Shown here in pieces: positions 8,273 to 15,410 of a stretch of 34,092 bases of DNA. The notes beneath the pieces are model-generated. The model had not been told where the DNA came from and made no database searches. It saw nothing but the letters and a program-made list of their open reading frames with translations. The position numbers were made by a program, and so were the translations under genes. Numbering within the stretch: the stretch's first letter is position 1; each line of letters begins with the position of its first letter. Origin of the DNA: Treponema sp. J25 (GTDB taxonomy: Bacteria; Spirochaetota; Spirochaetia; Treponematales; Breznakiellaceae); NCBI RefSeq assembly GCF_004343725.1, contig NZ_PTQW01000015.1:1-34092 (forward strand). The letters are read 5' to 3'.

Positions 8273-8289
8273 CTTTTCTTTTAGAAAAG
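8273..8289. terminator. Short AT-rich hairpin between convergent genes
   Basis: CTTTTCT (8273-8279), TTT loop, AGAAAAG (8283-8289). It lies between the 56-aa gene and the end of glgP. The stem is weak and lacks a U-tract, so terminator function is uncertain. Confidence 0.25.
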
Positions 8290-8352
8290 AAGGGCCCTTG
8301 AAGGTAAGAGCGTGTTGCTTTTGGCTCCCGTGCGAATGTAAAGATGTCTGGG

Positions 8353-10890
8353 TTATCCCCATTTGATAAAACCGGGTAGATAAGGGTGCACCAACGCCGG
8401 GTGTTTAGGGAGAATTCGTACGGTATGTCCCTGCCTTCCGGTTTGGGTACATTGCACCCGCACCTGGAAACGATAACAGTCCCCCTCTTTCTGAACCGGT
8501 TTCATTTCGTCCCGCTGGGCCTCTTCGATAACTCCCTGATTAGACACCGTTCCATGGTATAGTTCTACCCGCACTTCCTCCGGTTGAAGGTTGCCCAGGC
8601 GAATACAAGCGCTTACGGTAAGGGAGTCGCCCCGCTGCATCACTGGCCGAGCGGTAGAGCTCATCGAGAGAACGGCAATCTGGGGCCAGTTGAGCTTAAG
8701 TTTCTGGAGATAGGCCGCGAGGGATTTGGATTCTTCATAGTTACCCGCCCGGATGCGCCGGTAGTTTTTAAGGGCCGGAAAATAATAATTCTGGGAATAT
8801 TCCATCAACATGCGATGACTCGACATGGATTGGCCAATCGTTCGCATGCAGTTTTTCATCCTCCGGATCCACTCCCGGGGGAGCCCATCCCGGCCCCGTT
8901 GGTAAAAGAGGGGAATAATTTCCCGCTCCAGTAGATCGTAGAGGGCCCGGCTTTCTACATTGTCTTGGAGTTCCATGTCGGTGTACTGTTCCCCCCGACC
9001 AATTGCCCAGCCAATGTCGGGGGCATAGGCTTCGTCCCACCAGCCGTCGAGGATAGAGCAGTTAAGAACCCCATTCATGGCGGCTTTCATCCCACTGGTC
9101 CCTGAGGCTTCCAGGGGACGGCGGGGTGTGTTAAGCCACAGGTCGGCCCCACTGGTAAGGTACTTGGCCATGGTCATATCATAGTCTTCAAGAAAAACGA
9201 TCTTACTGGTTACGTCGTATTTTTCGGCGAAGTGGATTATTTCCCGGATTAAATCCTTACCTGGTAGATCATGAGGATGGGCTTTGCCCGCAAAAATAAG
9301 TTGAATGGGGCGCTCTGAGTCCTTGAGTAGCCGGAGTAAGCGCTCCGGGTCCCGGAGCAGGAGATTCCCCCGTTTATAGGTGGCGAAACGACGGGCAAAT
9401 GCGATGGTAAGGGTGTAGGGCGAAAGGGCATCCTCTGCCTGCTGAATGCGACTGTCGGTGGCGCCATTCCGTTCCAGTTGTCGGCGAATGCGGTCCCGGG
9501 CAAAGGCCACGAGTCGTTCCCGACGTCGTTCGTGGGTTCGCCATAGCTCTTCGTCGGAAATTCGATCCATCCTATTCCAGATAGAAAGGTCGGTGGGTTC
9601 TTCTTCGAAATGGGGACCGAAATAGCGGTCCAGGAGTTCCACCATGTTGTTGGAGACCCATGTGCGGGGATGGACGCCATTGGTAATATGCCCAATGGGC
9701 ACTTCTGAGACAGGGAGCCCCGGCCACAGGCCTTTCCACATTTCCCGGGAGACCCTGCCGTGAAGCCGCGCGACGCCATTGCAATAGGCCGAGAGTCGCA
9801 GGGCTAAAACGGTCATGCAGAACTGTTCTCCTTCGTTGTCGGGATTTTCTCGGCCCAGGGCAAGAAACTCTTTCCAGGATAAGCCCATGTGCTCTGCCCA
9901 GGAGCGGAAGTATTTTTCCATGAGATCGATACTGAACCGCTCATTACCGGCAGGTACCGGGGTATGGGTAGTAAATACATTTGTAGGCCACAGGGCTTCT
10001 TTGGCTTCATAAAAAGTAAGCCCCTCTTGTTCCATGAGCTCCCGGATCCGTTCGAGACCCAGGAACGCTGAGTGCCCTTCGTTCATATGGGCTACGGCAG
10101 GATTTATGCCGAGGGCCCGGAGCGCCCGGATCCCCCCAACGCCTAAAAGAATTTCCTGGCGGATGCGGGTTTCCCGGTCGCCCCCATAGAGGGTGGCGGT
10201 AATGTCCCGAAGGTCTGGGGCATTTTCTTCGATGTTCGTATCGAGAAGATATATGGAATTTCTCCCCACCTTTACTTCCCAGATCTGGGCTAAGGTAACC
10301 CTCCCCGCGAGGTCTACGGAAATCAGGAGGGGTTTTCCATCCTTCTTGAGCTTCCGTTCTACCGGCATGTTATACCAGTCATTTTCGGGGTAGGATTCCT
10401 GCTGGAAACCGTCTGCATTCAGGTATTGTTTAAAGTATCCCTGTCGGTACAAAAGCCCCACCCCTACCAGGGGGAGTCCCAGGTCGGAGGCGGTCTTCAT
10501 GTGATCCCCGGAAAGAATTCCTAAGCCCCCTGAATAAATGGGAAGGGATACATCAAGCCCATATTCCATCGAAAAATAGGCTATCACGTCTCGATGGGAA
10601 CCTCGATACCAGCGTTCCCCCTTTTTGTACCGCTGAAAGTGGTTATACACTTCCTTAAGGGCGGCGAGGTAAGAATCGTCCTGGGCCATTTTTTCAAGCC
10701 GTTCCTGGCTTACCATGCCCAGCATCCGAGCCGGGTTCTGTTGTGAGTGGAGCCAGGTGTCGTAGTCCAGGCGGATAAAGAGCATGACCGCATCAAAATT
10801 CCAGGAAAGCCACAGGTTATGGGCCAGCTCCTCCAGGGGTTGTAACGGGGCGGGTAACTTTGGTTTTACCGTATAGGTCGTGATATTCAT
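8353..10890 (-). CDS. glgP: Alpha-glucan (maltodextrin/glycogen) phosphorylase
   Basis: The 845-aa protein belongs to the GT35 phosphorylases of the archaeal/Thermotoga type, with the N-terminal DUF3417-like segment (LEELAHNLWLSWN, residues 20-32). It releases glucose-1-phosphate from alpha-1,4-glucan using inorganic phosphate. Markers include YFSMEYGL (105-112), the glycine-rich PIYSGGLGILSGDH (117-130), HMNEGHSAF (268-276) and the PLP site EASGTSGMKAAMNG, with Lys602 as the likely Schiff-base residue. The ~100 C-terminal residues form an extra beta-rich part. No other glycogen gene is adjacent. Translation begins at ATG 10890, 6 nt after a -10 element, with no SD. Confidence 0.93.
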   Translation of the reverse strand: MNITTYTVKPKLPAPLQPLEELAHNLWLSWNFDAVMLFIRLDYDTWLHSQQNPARMLGMVSQERLEKMAQDDSYLAALKEVYNHFQRYKKGERWYRGSHRDVIAYFSMEYGLDVSLPIYSGGLGILSGDHMKTASDLGLPLVGVGLLYRQGYFKQYLNADGFQQESYPENDWYNMPVERKLKKDGKPLLISVDLAGRVTLAQIWEVKVGRNSIYLLDTNIEENAPDLRDITATLYGGDRETRIRQEILLGVGGIRALRALGINPAVAHMNEGHSAFLGLERIRELMEQEGLTFYEAKEALWPTNVFTTHTPVPAGNERFSIDLMEKYFRSWAEHMGLSWKEFLALGRENPDNEGEQFCMTVLALRLSAYCNGVARLHGRVSREMWKGLWPGLPVSEVPIGHITNGVHPRTWVSNNMVELLDRYFGPHFEEEPTDLSIWNRMDRISDEELWRTHERRRERLVAFARDRIRRQLERNGATDSRIQQAEDALSPYTLTIAFARRFATYKRGNLLLRDPERLLRLLKDSERPIQLIFAGKAHPHDLPGKDLIREIIHFAEKYDVTSKIVFLEDYDMTMAKYLTSGADLWLNTPRRPLEASGTSGMKAAMNGVLNCSILDGWWDEAYAPDIGWAIGRGEQYTDMELQDNVESRALYDLLEREIIPLFYQRGRDGLPREWIRRMKNCMRTIGQSMSSHRMLMEYSQNYYFPALKNYRRIRAGNYEESKSLAAYLQKLKLNWPQIAVLSMSSTARPVMQRGDSLTVSACIRLGNLQPEEVRVELYHGTVSNQGVIEEAQRDEMKPVQKEGDCYRFQVRVQCTQTGRQGHTVRILPKHPALVHPYLPGFIKWG

Positions 10891-10896
10891 ACCATA

Positions 10897-10925
10897 AGGG
10901 TAAAACAGAGGGAAAACTTCGTCAA
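10897..10925 (-). promoter_or_regulatory. glgP promoter, leaderless geometry
   Basis: Reading the minus strand: TTGACG (10925-10920), 17-bp spacer, TACCCT (10902-10897), then 6 nt to ATG 10890. No SD is present. Confidence 0.65.
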
Positions 10926-11087
10926 ATTTTGTTTGAGGGCCCGTGTTAAGCCCGTGGTAAGAAAGGGGGACCCTGAAGGGCTTGTAAAAAGCATAGCTTA
11001 AAGGTGCAAAATCAATTACGATATGTAAATAAAGCTAAAAATATTTAAAATATCTATATTGAAATAGAAAAAAGCTCTCTTCTGTGG

Positions 11088-11093
11088 TACAGT
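11088..11093 (+). promoter_or_regulatory. Possible -10 element before the 186-aa gene
   Basis: TACAGT (11088-11093) ends 7 nt before ATG 11101. No clear -35 stands at 17 bp, but a very AT-rich stretch (11030-11070) precedes it and could act as an UP-like element. No SD is visible. Confidence 0.4.
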
Positions 11094-11100
11094 AAAAAGC

Positions 11101-11661
11101 ATGAAAAAGTTTGGAGTGTTTCTTTTGCTTGTAGTAGGAGTTGGGTTCGTTTTCTCTATGGGGAAACGAGATGAAGATACCTCAGCGGGGCCTCTCTTAG
11201 GGTCCGCTGAGATGCGGGGAATACCGCGGGTTCTTTCAGTATATACCCTGGCGCTTACAAAAAATGATGATTTTAACGAGCAAGCCTATCTTGCTCCTTC
11301 CCTTATGGCCTATGTACCGGTCCAGTTCTCCTATTCGGGAGATAAGCGTCGTTTTGAGTATCCCCAGAACGGCGGCTTTCGGATCCTAAAACGAGAAAAG
11401 CTAGATACGGAAATTCAACTGTATACGGTGGAATTATATGCTCAACGCTGGGAAATGCCGGCTGGTAAGGTGTATCGGGTAATTTTTAGTCGGGACCAGC
11501 TAGGTCCCCCACAAGGGGAAGCCCTCCAACCAGCCATGTATGCTATAGAGCGGGCGGTCCGTTTGTCTGGTTGCAGAAAGGGGTATGCCCAGATTCAAAG
11601 TCTTACCTACGATGAAAAGAATCGTCGCTTTACCGCAGAGGTAATAGTGAGTGCTTCTTAA
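11101..11661 (+). CDS. Secreted hypothetical protein
   Basis: The 186-aa product starts with a clear signal peptide (MKKFGVFLLLVVGVGFVFS) followed by MGKRDED. There is no lipobox Cys, so it is probably periplasmic or cleaved rather than lipidated. The remainder is predicted to be mixed alpha/beta, with two-strand stretches such as YVPVQFSYSGDKRRFEYP and IQLYTVELYAQRW. No family is recognised. Transcription diverges from glgP across a 210-bp gap. Confidence 0.75.
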   Translation: MKKFGVFLLLVVGVGFVFSMGKRDEDTSAGPLLGSAEMRGIPRVLSVYTLALTKNDDFNEQAYLAPSLMAYVPVQFSYSGDKRRFEYPQNGGFRILKREKLDTEIQLYTVELYAQRWEMPAGKVYRVIFSRDQLGPPQGEALQPAMYAIERAVRLSGCRKGYAQIQSLTYDEKNRRFTAEVIVSAS

Positions 11662-11796
11662 AAAAAGCGAGGGATCATGATGCAGGCATTCCGATTAAGT
11701 AAAAACACATCGGGGGCCTTAATAAAGGTATATCTTGCATAGTTCTTGTCGGGGCGCTTTGGGGTATCATTTTTTGAAAGACTCCTAAGTTCCCTG

Positions 11797-12270
11797 TTAC
11801 TCTAAAATAAGAAATTCACTAAAATGAAGGTCCTGGATTTTTCCGAGACGAAAGAGACTGTTCCAACGGGAAAGGATTTCTTTCTTTAGAGGTTCTTCTC
11901 CTTTTTCCTGAAGTTCCTTTTTGGTCTGATGATGTACCATATCCTGGACTATCTCTTTCATCCGCGGAATATGGTTGCTCAGTTCCTCCACAAAAGCCCG
12001 GTCTCCAGGAGTATAGGGGAACACCATAAACAGAACTACCACCGCCGGGGGATTATCCGCTGTGGTAAGACGCATCCTGCCCAATCCCTGAAAGTAGGCC
12101 ACTTCTTGAGAGGAGGGATTTTTCTCCTGGGTGTTTCTAGTGGGCTGGGCCATTTTGGTAATACCAGTGATAAGGGTCCCCCCACCAATGATAATGACAA
12201 GAATAAGGGTGATTGCCAGGAGGATGCGGTAAGACCAGAGAAGGAAGGGGCTTGCCTCATCGTACTTCAT
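11797..12270 (-). CDS. FliL-like inner-membrane protein
   Basis: The 157-aa product has one N-terminal membrane helix (about residues 13-36) and a periplasmic domain. Its C-terminal half has the pattern of the flagellar basal-body protein FliL: a hydrophobic strand (VVVLFMVFPYTP), helices with KKEILSRWNSLFRLGKI, and the end DLHFSEFLILE. FliL associates with the stator and modulates torque. This copy is not in a flagellar operon, so the flagellar role is inferred; a stomatin-like membrane role is possible. ATG 12270 is chosen because a promoter ends 7 nt upstream; the in-frame TTG at 12306 coincides with its -35. Confidence 0.6.
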   Translation of the reverse strand: MKYDEASPFLLWSYRILLAITLILVIIIGGGTLITGITKMAQPTRNTQEKNPSSQEVAYFQGLGRMRLTTADNPPAVVVLFMVFPYTPGDRAFVEELSNHIPRMKEIVQDMVHHQTKKELQEKGEEPLKKEILSRWNSLFRLGKIQDLHFSEFLILE

Positions 12271-12277
12271 AAAAGGT

Positions 12278-12306
12278 ACTGTACATTTTTTATTGAGTCT
12301 GAACAA
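12278..12306 (-). promoter_or_regulatory. Promoter of the FliL-like gene, leaderless geometry
   Basis: Minus strand: TTGTTC (12306-12301), 17-bp spacer, TACAGT (12283-12278), 7 nt to ATG 12270. No SD is visible. Confidence 0.55.
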
Positions 12307-12412
12307 GGGTTTTTCTCAAAGAGCTTCGCGCCTGCCCAAGGAAGTCACACTAAACAGAGACCGTGAATCCTTTATTGAAGGGCCCACAGGCTAACACGGG
12401 GCGGCATCAGTA

Positions 12413-15091
12413 TCATCTTTTCTGTGCTGGGGAATGAAGTACTGTGTCGATCAGTTCTTTTAACTGGGGGTCCAGGTTGGTTGAAGGTTCAGAATCAACA
12501 AAGAGCTGGTACGCTATGTAGGAGACCCCTTCTTTTTCTTCTATGATGGGGGACGACGAGAGATTTATCTGACTTTCCTCCTGGGTATACGGGTCAGCAG
12601 AAAGGGGTTCCACCTCCGCTGCTTCTTCTAGCTCTTCTAACTGACCTTCTTCCGGGAGGGCTCTCTTTGTTCCGTCTTTGCCATTTTGTTCTTCCTCCGC
12701 AGGGGTTAACAGCGTCACGTCGCCAGGTTTTACCAGGAAGGGAGAAAATAGAATATCCCCCCTAAAGGAAGCGCCCAGGTCTTCCAGATATGCCTCTTCT
12801 TCTGTGGAAGCCTCCGCTGCGGGAAGGTCCTCTTCTGATAGTGGGGGAATTTCGGGGATGGGCTCTTCTCTTGTTTGGGCATCCTCTTCTGATTCCAGTG
12901 TTTCCGCATGGGGAATTTTTAAATCCGAGAATAATGTTTTGAATGGAGATTCCACCTCGATCGGAAAATCACTAAAGGAATCAGTCTCTGTTGCAGAGGT
13001 CGCTTCTTTTTCAGTCGCAAACTCGATAGAACGGCTAATAGTATCGAGGGGCTCTTGTTCAAGGATTTCAAGGGAGGAATGCTTTTCTTCTCCTCCTTTG
13101 GGAAAACCTTCGATGGAGGTACTCTCCTCTGCGGGGGAAGCCTCTGAAGTTGCCTGGATATCTTCCTCCAGGGGGATTTCTTCGATAAAGGGTGAGGTTC
13201 CTCCCCCTTCGATGCTTTCTGTTCCTGGTTCTAGCAACGTGCCCAGTTCGGGGATTTCTTCAAGGCTTTCTAATGCTTCTACCGTTTCTAAGAGACTGGA
13301 ATCCCCTGTTTCTTTTTGTATTTCTTCTTCGGGGGCGAGTTTTGCTATTTTCCCTTCTTCTCTTGTGATTTCTCGTAATTCTTCCCCTTCTTCCGGGAAT
13401 TCTTCTACTTCTTCTGCGGGGGCAACCTCTTCTAGGCTTTCCACCTCTTCCACGGATGCAACTTCTTCAAGACCTTCCGCTTCTTCTACAGGGGTAACTT
13501 CTTCGGGGCTTTCCGCTTCTTCCGCGGGCGGGACTTCCTCGAGATTTTCTACTTCTTCTATTGGCGCAGTGTCTTCAAGGTTTGCTACCTCTTCTATGGG
13601 AGCGACCTCTTCGATGCTCTCTAGTGCTTCTGGTTCTGTCTCAGAATCGGCGTCGGGTAGTTCCTCGAGGGAATCCAGTTCTTCCACAGGTTCTGCCCCC
13701 GTTGTATCCGCGGTATGATAGGCCCCTGGCGCCGTTTTTTTAGGAAGGGGTGTAGGGGCTTTTGGGGCTGTTACCCGTTGTTGTAAAGCTGCGGTGCCGC
13801 CGGCCCCTGTTCCAGTAAGATAGAGGGGCAGCTTTGAGGCCAAGACCCGCTCAAAGATTTCCTGCAGTTTCTTTTCGTCCCAGGTAATGGTTGGACTTTG
13901 TTCTTTCTTTGCCCCCAGGGCAGAGAGAATTTCGTCCCACGATTTATCAATCAAGGCATCGATATCCGGGGCTTTCCTTTTTTTCTTTTTTAGGCCCCGG
14001 GTCAGTTCTTTACGGATTTCATCCCGGCGTTGCTCCAGTTCCTGGAGCCAGCGGTTCCAATCAATCTCCTGTTTTTTCTCCAGATACTCCTGAAGCAGGG
14101 CGAGCTGTAACCGTTTTAAACGCTGGTAGATGAGGGAAAGATTGTCCTGTCGGAGGTTTAATATTATAAGGGTAATAAGGAACACGGTGGAGTAAAACGA
14201 GAGAAGTAAAATGCCTTTAAAGATCCAGGGGAATTCGAAAAATTGGGATGGAACGATGCGGCCCACAAAGAAGCCCCGGGGGCTTTTTACAGAAACCAAC
14301 ACAAAGCGAGTAGCTGTAGTCCCGGAGATAAGGGGGATGGGGCCGAGAATTCCCTGGGTCCAGGCGCTTTGGACAGTTTCGGAAAGATTTTGCTCGGCGT
14401 TGTGGGGGAAAAGGGTGATGAGACCCCCCGGGTTCCCAATGAGGGCTACATCCTCTCCTATTTTAAGGCGGCCGGTTTGTACCAGGTGCTCCACCAGTCC
14501 CCTACTGGAAAGGGTAAAGAGGATGGTTCCTTTGTATACCTCCAGGTCATCAAAAAAAGGATAGGCTATCAGAATACGGTCAAAGGTCCCATCAAAGCGA
14601 ATCAAGGGAGAATCACCGGTAGCACGGTGAATTTGTTCGTAGGGTACGTCCCGTTCATTTTCGCCGTAATTCTTATAGGCGATAGACTGGGCATCCTGTC
14701 GGAGTATATCCTCTTTAAGGGTAGAGTAATGAATGCGCTTCCCATTGCTATCGATACAGCGAATCGATTGAAGCCCCGCGGTGGTTTCCATAAGAGCGTT
14801 GGAAAGGCGTTCCCGTTCCAGAATATCTTCCCGATTCTGGTTGGTTAAAAAACTCCGGCGAAGGGCCCCTTCTTTAAGAAAGCGTTCAAACCGCTGTTCA
14901 AGCTCAGTGATATACTGGTCCGTCGTTTCTGCATCTAAGGTAACCTGGTCGCGGATATTTTGGGTTATTCGGGGATTATAAAAACGGGCTTCAATGGTAT
15001 CGAAGATACCCATGAAAGCTACAACGGCAAAGATGGTACCGAGAAGAGTGGCGATTAAGAGACTGATGATTACCTTTTGTGCACCGCTCAC
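12413..15091 (-). CDS. Two-TM sensor-like membrane protein with long acidic repeat tail
   Basis: The 892-aa product starts at GTG 15091, with AAGGAG 6 nt upstream. A first membrane helix (about 7-29), a ~260-residue extracytoplasmic domain resembling a single-Cache or CHASE-type sensor, and a second helix (about 290-313) are followed by a basic coiled-coil segment (315-375, with KKKKRK). From ~465 to ~880 the chain is extremely Glu-rich and low-complexity, including six 12-residue units of the type VEEVESLEEVAP. No kinase, GGDEF or methyl-accepting domain follows, so it is not a standard signalling protein. A scaffold or cytoplasmic tether is a guess. The composition of the tail makes homology there unreliable. 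Confidence 0.7.
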   Translation of the reverse strand: MSGAQKVIISLLIATLLGTIFAVVAFMGIFDTIEARFYNPRITQNIRDQVTLDAETTDQYITELEQRFERFLKEGALRRSFLTNQNREDILERERLSNALMETTAGLQSIRCIDSNGKRIHYSTLKEDILRQDAQSIAYKNYGENERDVPYEQIHRATGDSPLIRFDGTFDRILIAYPFFDDLEVYKGTILFTLSSRGLVEHLVQTGRLKIGEDVALIGNPGGLITLFPHNAEQNLSETVQSAWTQGILGPIPLISGTTATRFVLVSVKSPRGFFVGRIVPSQFFEFPWIFKGILLLSFYSTVFLITLIILNLRQDNLSLIYQRLKRLQLALLQEYLEKKQEIDWNRWLQELEQRRDEIRKELTRGLKKKKRKAPDIDALIDKSWDEILSALGAKKEQSPTITWDEKKLQEIFERVLASKLPLYLTGTGAGGTAALQQRVTAPKAPTPLPKKTAPGAYHTADTTGAEPVEELDSLEELPDADSETEPEALESIEEVAPIEEVANLEDTAPIEEVENLEEVPPAEEAESPEEVTPVEEAEGLEEVASVEEVESLEEVAPAEEVEEFPEEGEELREITREEGKIAKLAPEEEIQKETGDSSLLETVEALESLEEIPELGTLLEPGTESIEGGGTSPFIEEIPLEEDIQATSEASPAEESTSIEGFPKGGEEKHSSLEILEQEPLDTISRSIEFATEKEATSATETDSFSDFPIEVESPFKTLFSDLKIPHAETLESEEDAQTREEPIPEIPPLSEEDLPAAEASTEEEAYLEDLGASFRGDILFSPFLVKPGDVTLLTPAEEEQNGKDGTKRALPEEGQLEELEEAAEVEPLSADPYTQEESQINLSSSPIIEEKEGVSYIAYQLFVDSEPSTNLDPQLKELIDTVLHSPAQKR
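13382..13597 (-). repeat. Six tandem 36-bp in-frame repeats
   Basis: These encode residues 499-570 of the acidic membrane protein as six 12-aa units: IEEVANLEDTAP, IEEVENLEEVPP, AEEAESPEEVTP, VEEAEGLEEVAS, VEEVESLEEVAP and a degenerate AEEVEEFPEEGE. A half unit precedes them. The units differ at DNA and protein level, so the array is old or under diversifying drift, but it could still vary in copy number. Confidence 0.8.
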
Positions 15092-15197
15092 ACAAAACTC
15101 CTTGGGTACTCCTCTTACAGCAGGGGGTGCCGTTCCTACCCCTCGTTTTGAACTTTTTAAGGTATCTCCTAGTACCTATCGGCAAAAATTCTCTTCA

Positions 15198-15226
15198 ATT
15201 GTAGAATTTTAAGGGCTGAAAAGCAA
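15198..15226 (-). promoter_or_regulatory. Promoter of the acidic-tail membrane protein gene
   Basis: Minus strand: TTGCTT (15226-15221), 17-bp spacer, TACAAT (15203-15198). This predicts a start near 15191 and a leader of about 100 nt ending in AAGGAG before GTG 15091. Confidence 0.65.
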
Positions 15227-15325
15227 TTACATCAGGATGATAGTAGGGGAGGGCGTACTGCAAAGATGATCAATTAGTATCTGTTCCGTTCTGAAAACCT
15301 CCTTACCGAAAGTCTCGGGGCTTGG

Positions 15326-15378
15326 GGAAAGTGGACCTCCTGTTTCCCTTGTATCGGTATTCACGAGGCTCTCTTTTC
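15326..15378. repeat. Flanking repeat, copy 1
   Basis: GGAAAGTGGACCTCCTGTTT begins a ~50-bp element repeated at 20201-20250. Its first 22 bp are a split palindrome (GGAAA..GGA..TCC..TTTCC). It lies just upstream of the SNF2 operon. Confidence 0.7.
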
Positions 15379-15403
15379 AAGGGTACTCATAATAGGGTAC
15401 AAC
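15375..15403 (+). promoter_or_regulatory. Weak promoter of the SNF2 operon
   Basis: TTTCAA (15375-15380), 17-bp spacer and TACAAC (15398-15403), ending 7 nt before ATG 15411. No SD is visible. The -35 match is poor (3 of 6) and overlaps the end of repeat copy 1. Confidence 0.35.
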
Positions 15404-15410
15404 ATTCCCG

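Larger units (their letters stand above)
15092..15410. other. Divergent intergenic region upstream of the SNF2 operon
   Basis: This 319-bp region has no credible gene. It holds the promoter of the acidic-tail gene, its ~100-nt leader with short stems (AGGTA/TACCT near 15162-15179 and GGGGT/ACCCC near 15121-15139), one copy of the ~50-bp repeat, and the promoter region of the SNF2 gene. Confidence 0.6.

Noticed and set aside
12678-13718. 346-codon plus-strand open frame, Ser-rich
   Set aside because: It is the antisense shadow of the Glu-rich repeat region: GAA/GAG codons on the minus strand read as TTC/TCT-type codons on the plus strand, giving a monotonous Ser product with no start signal.
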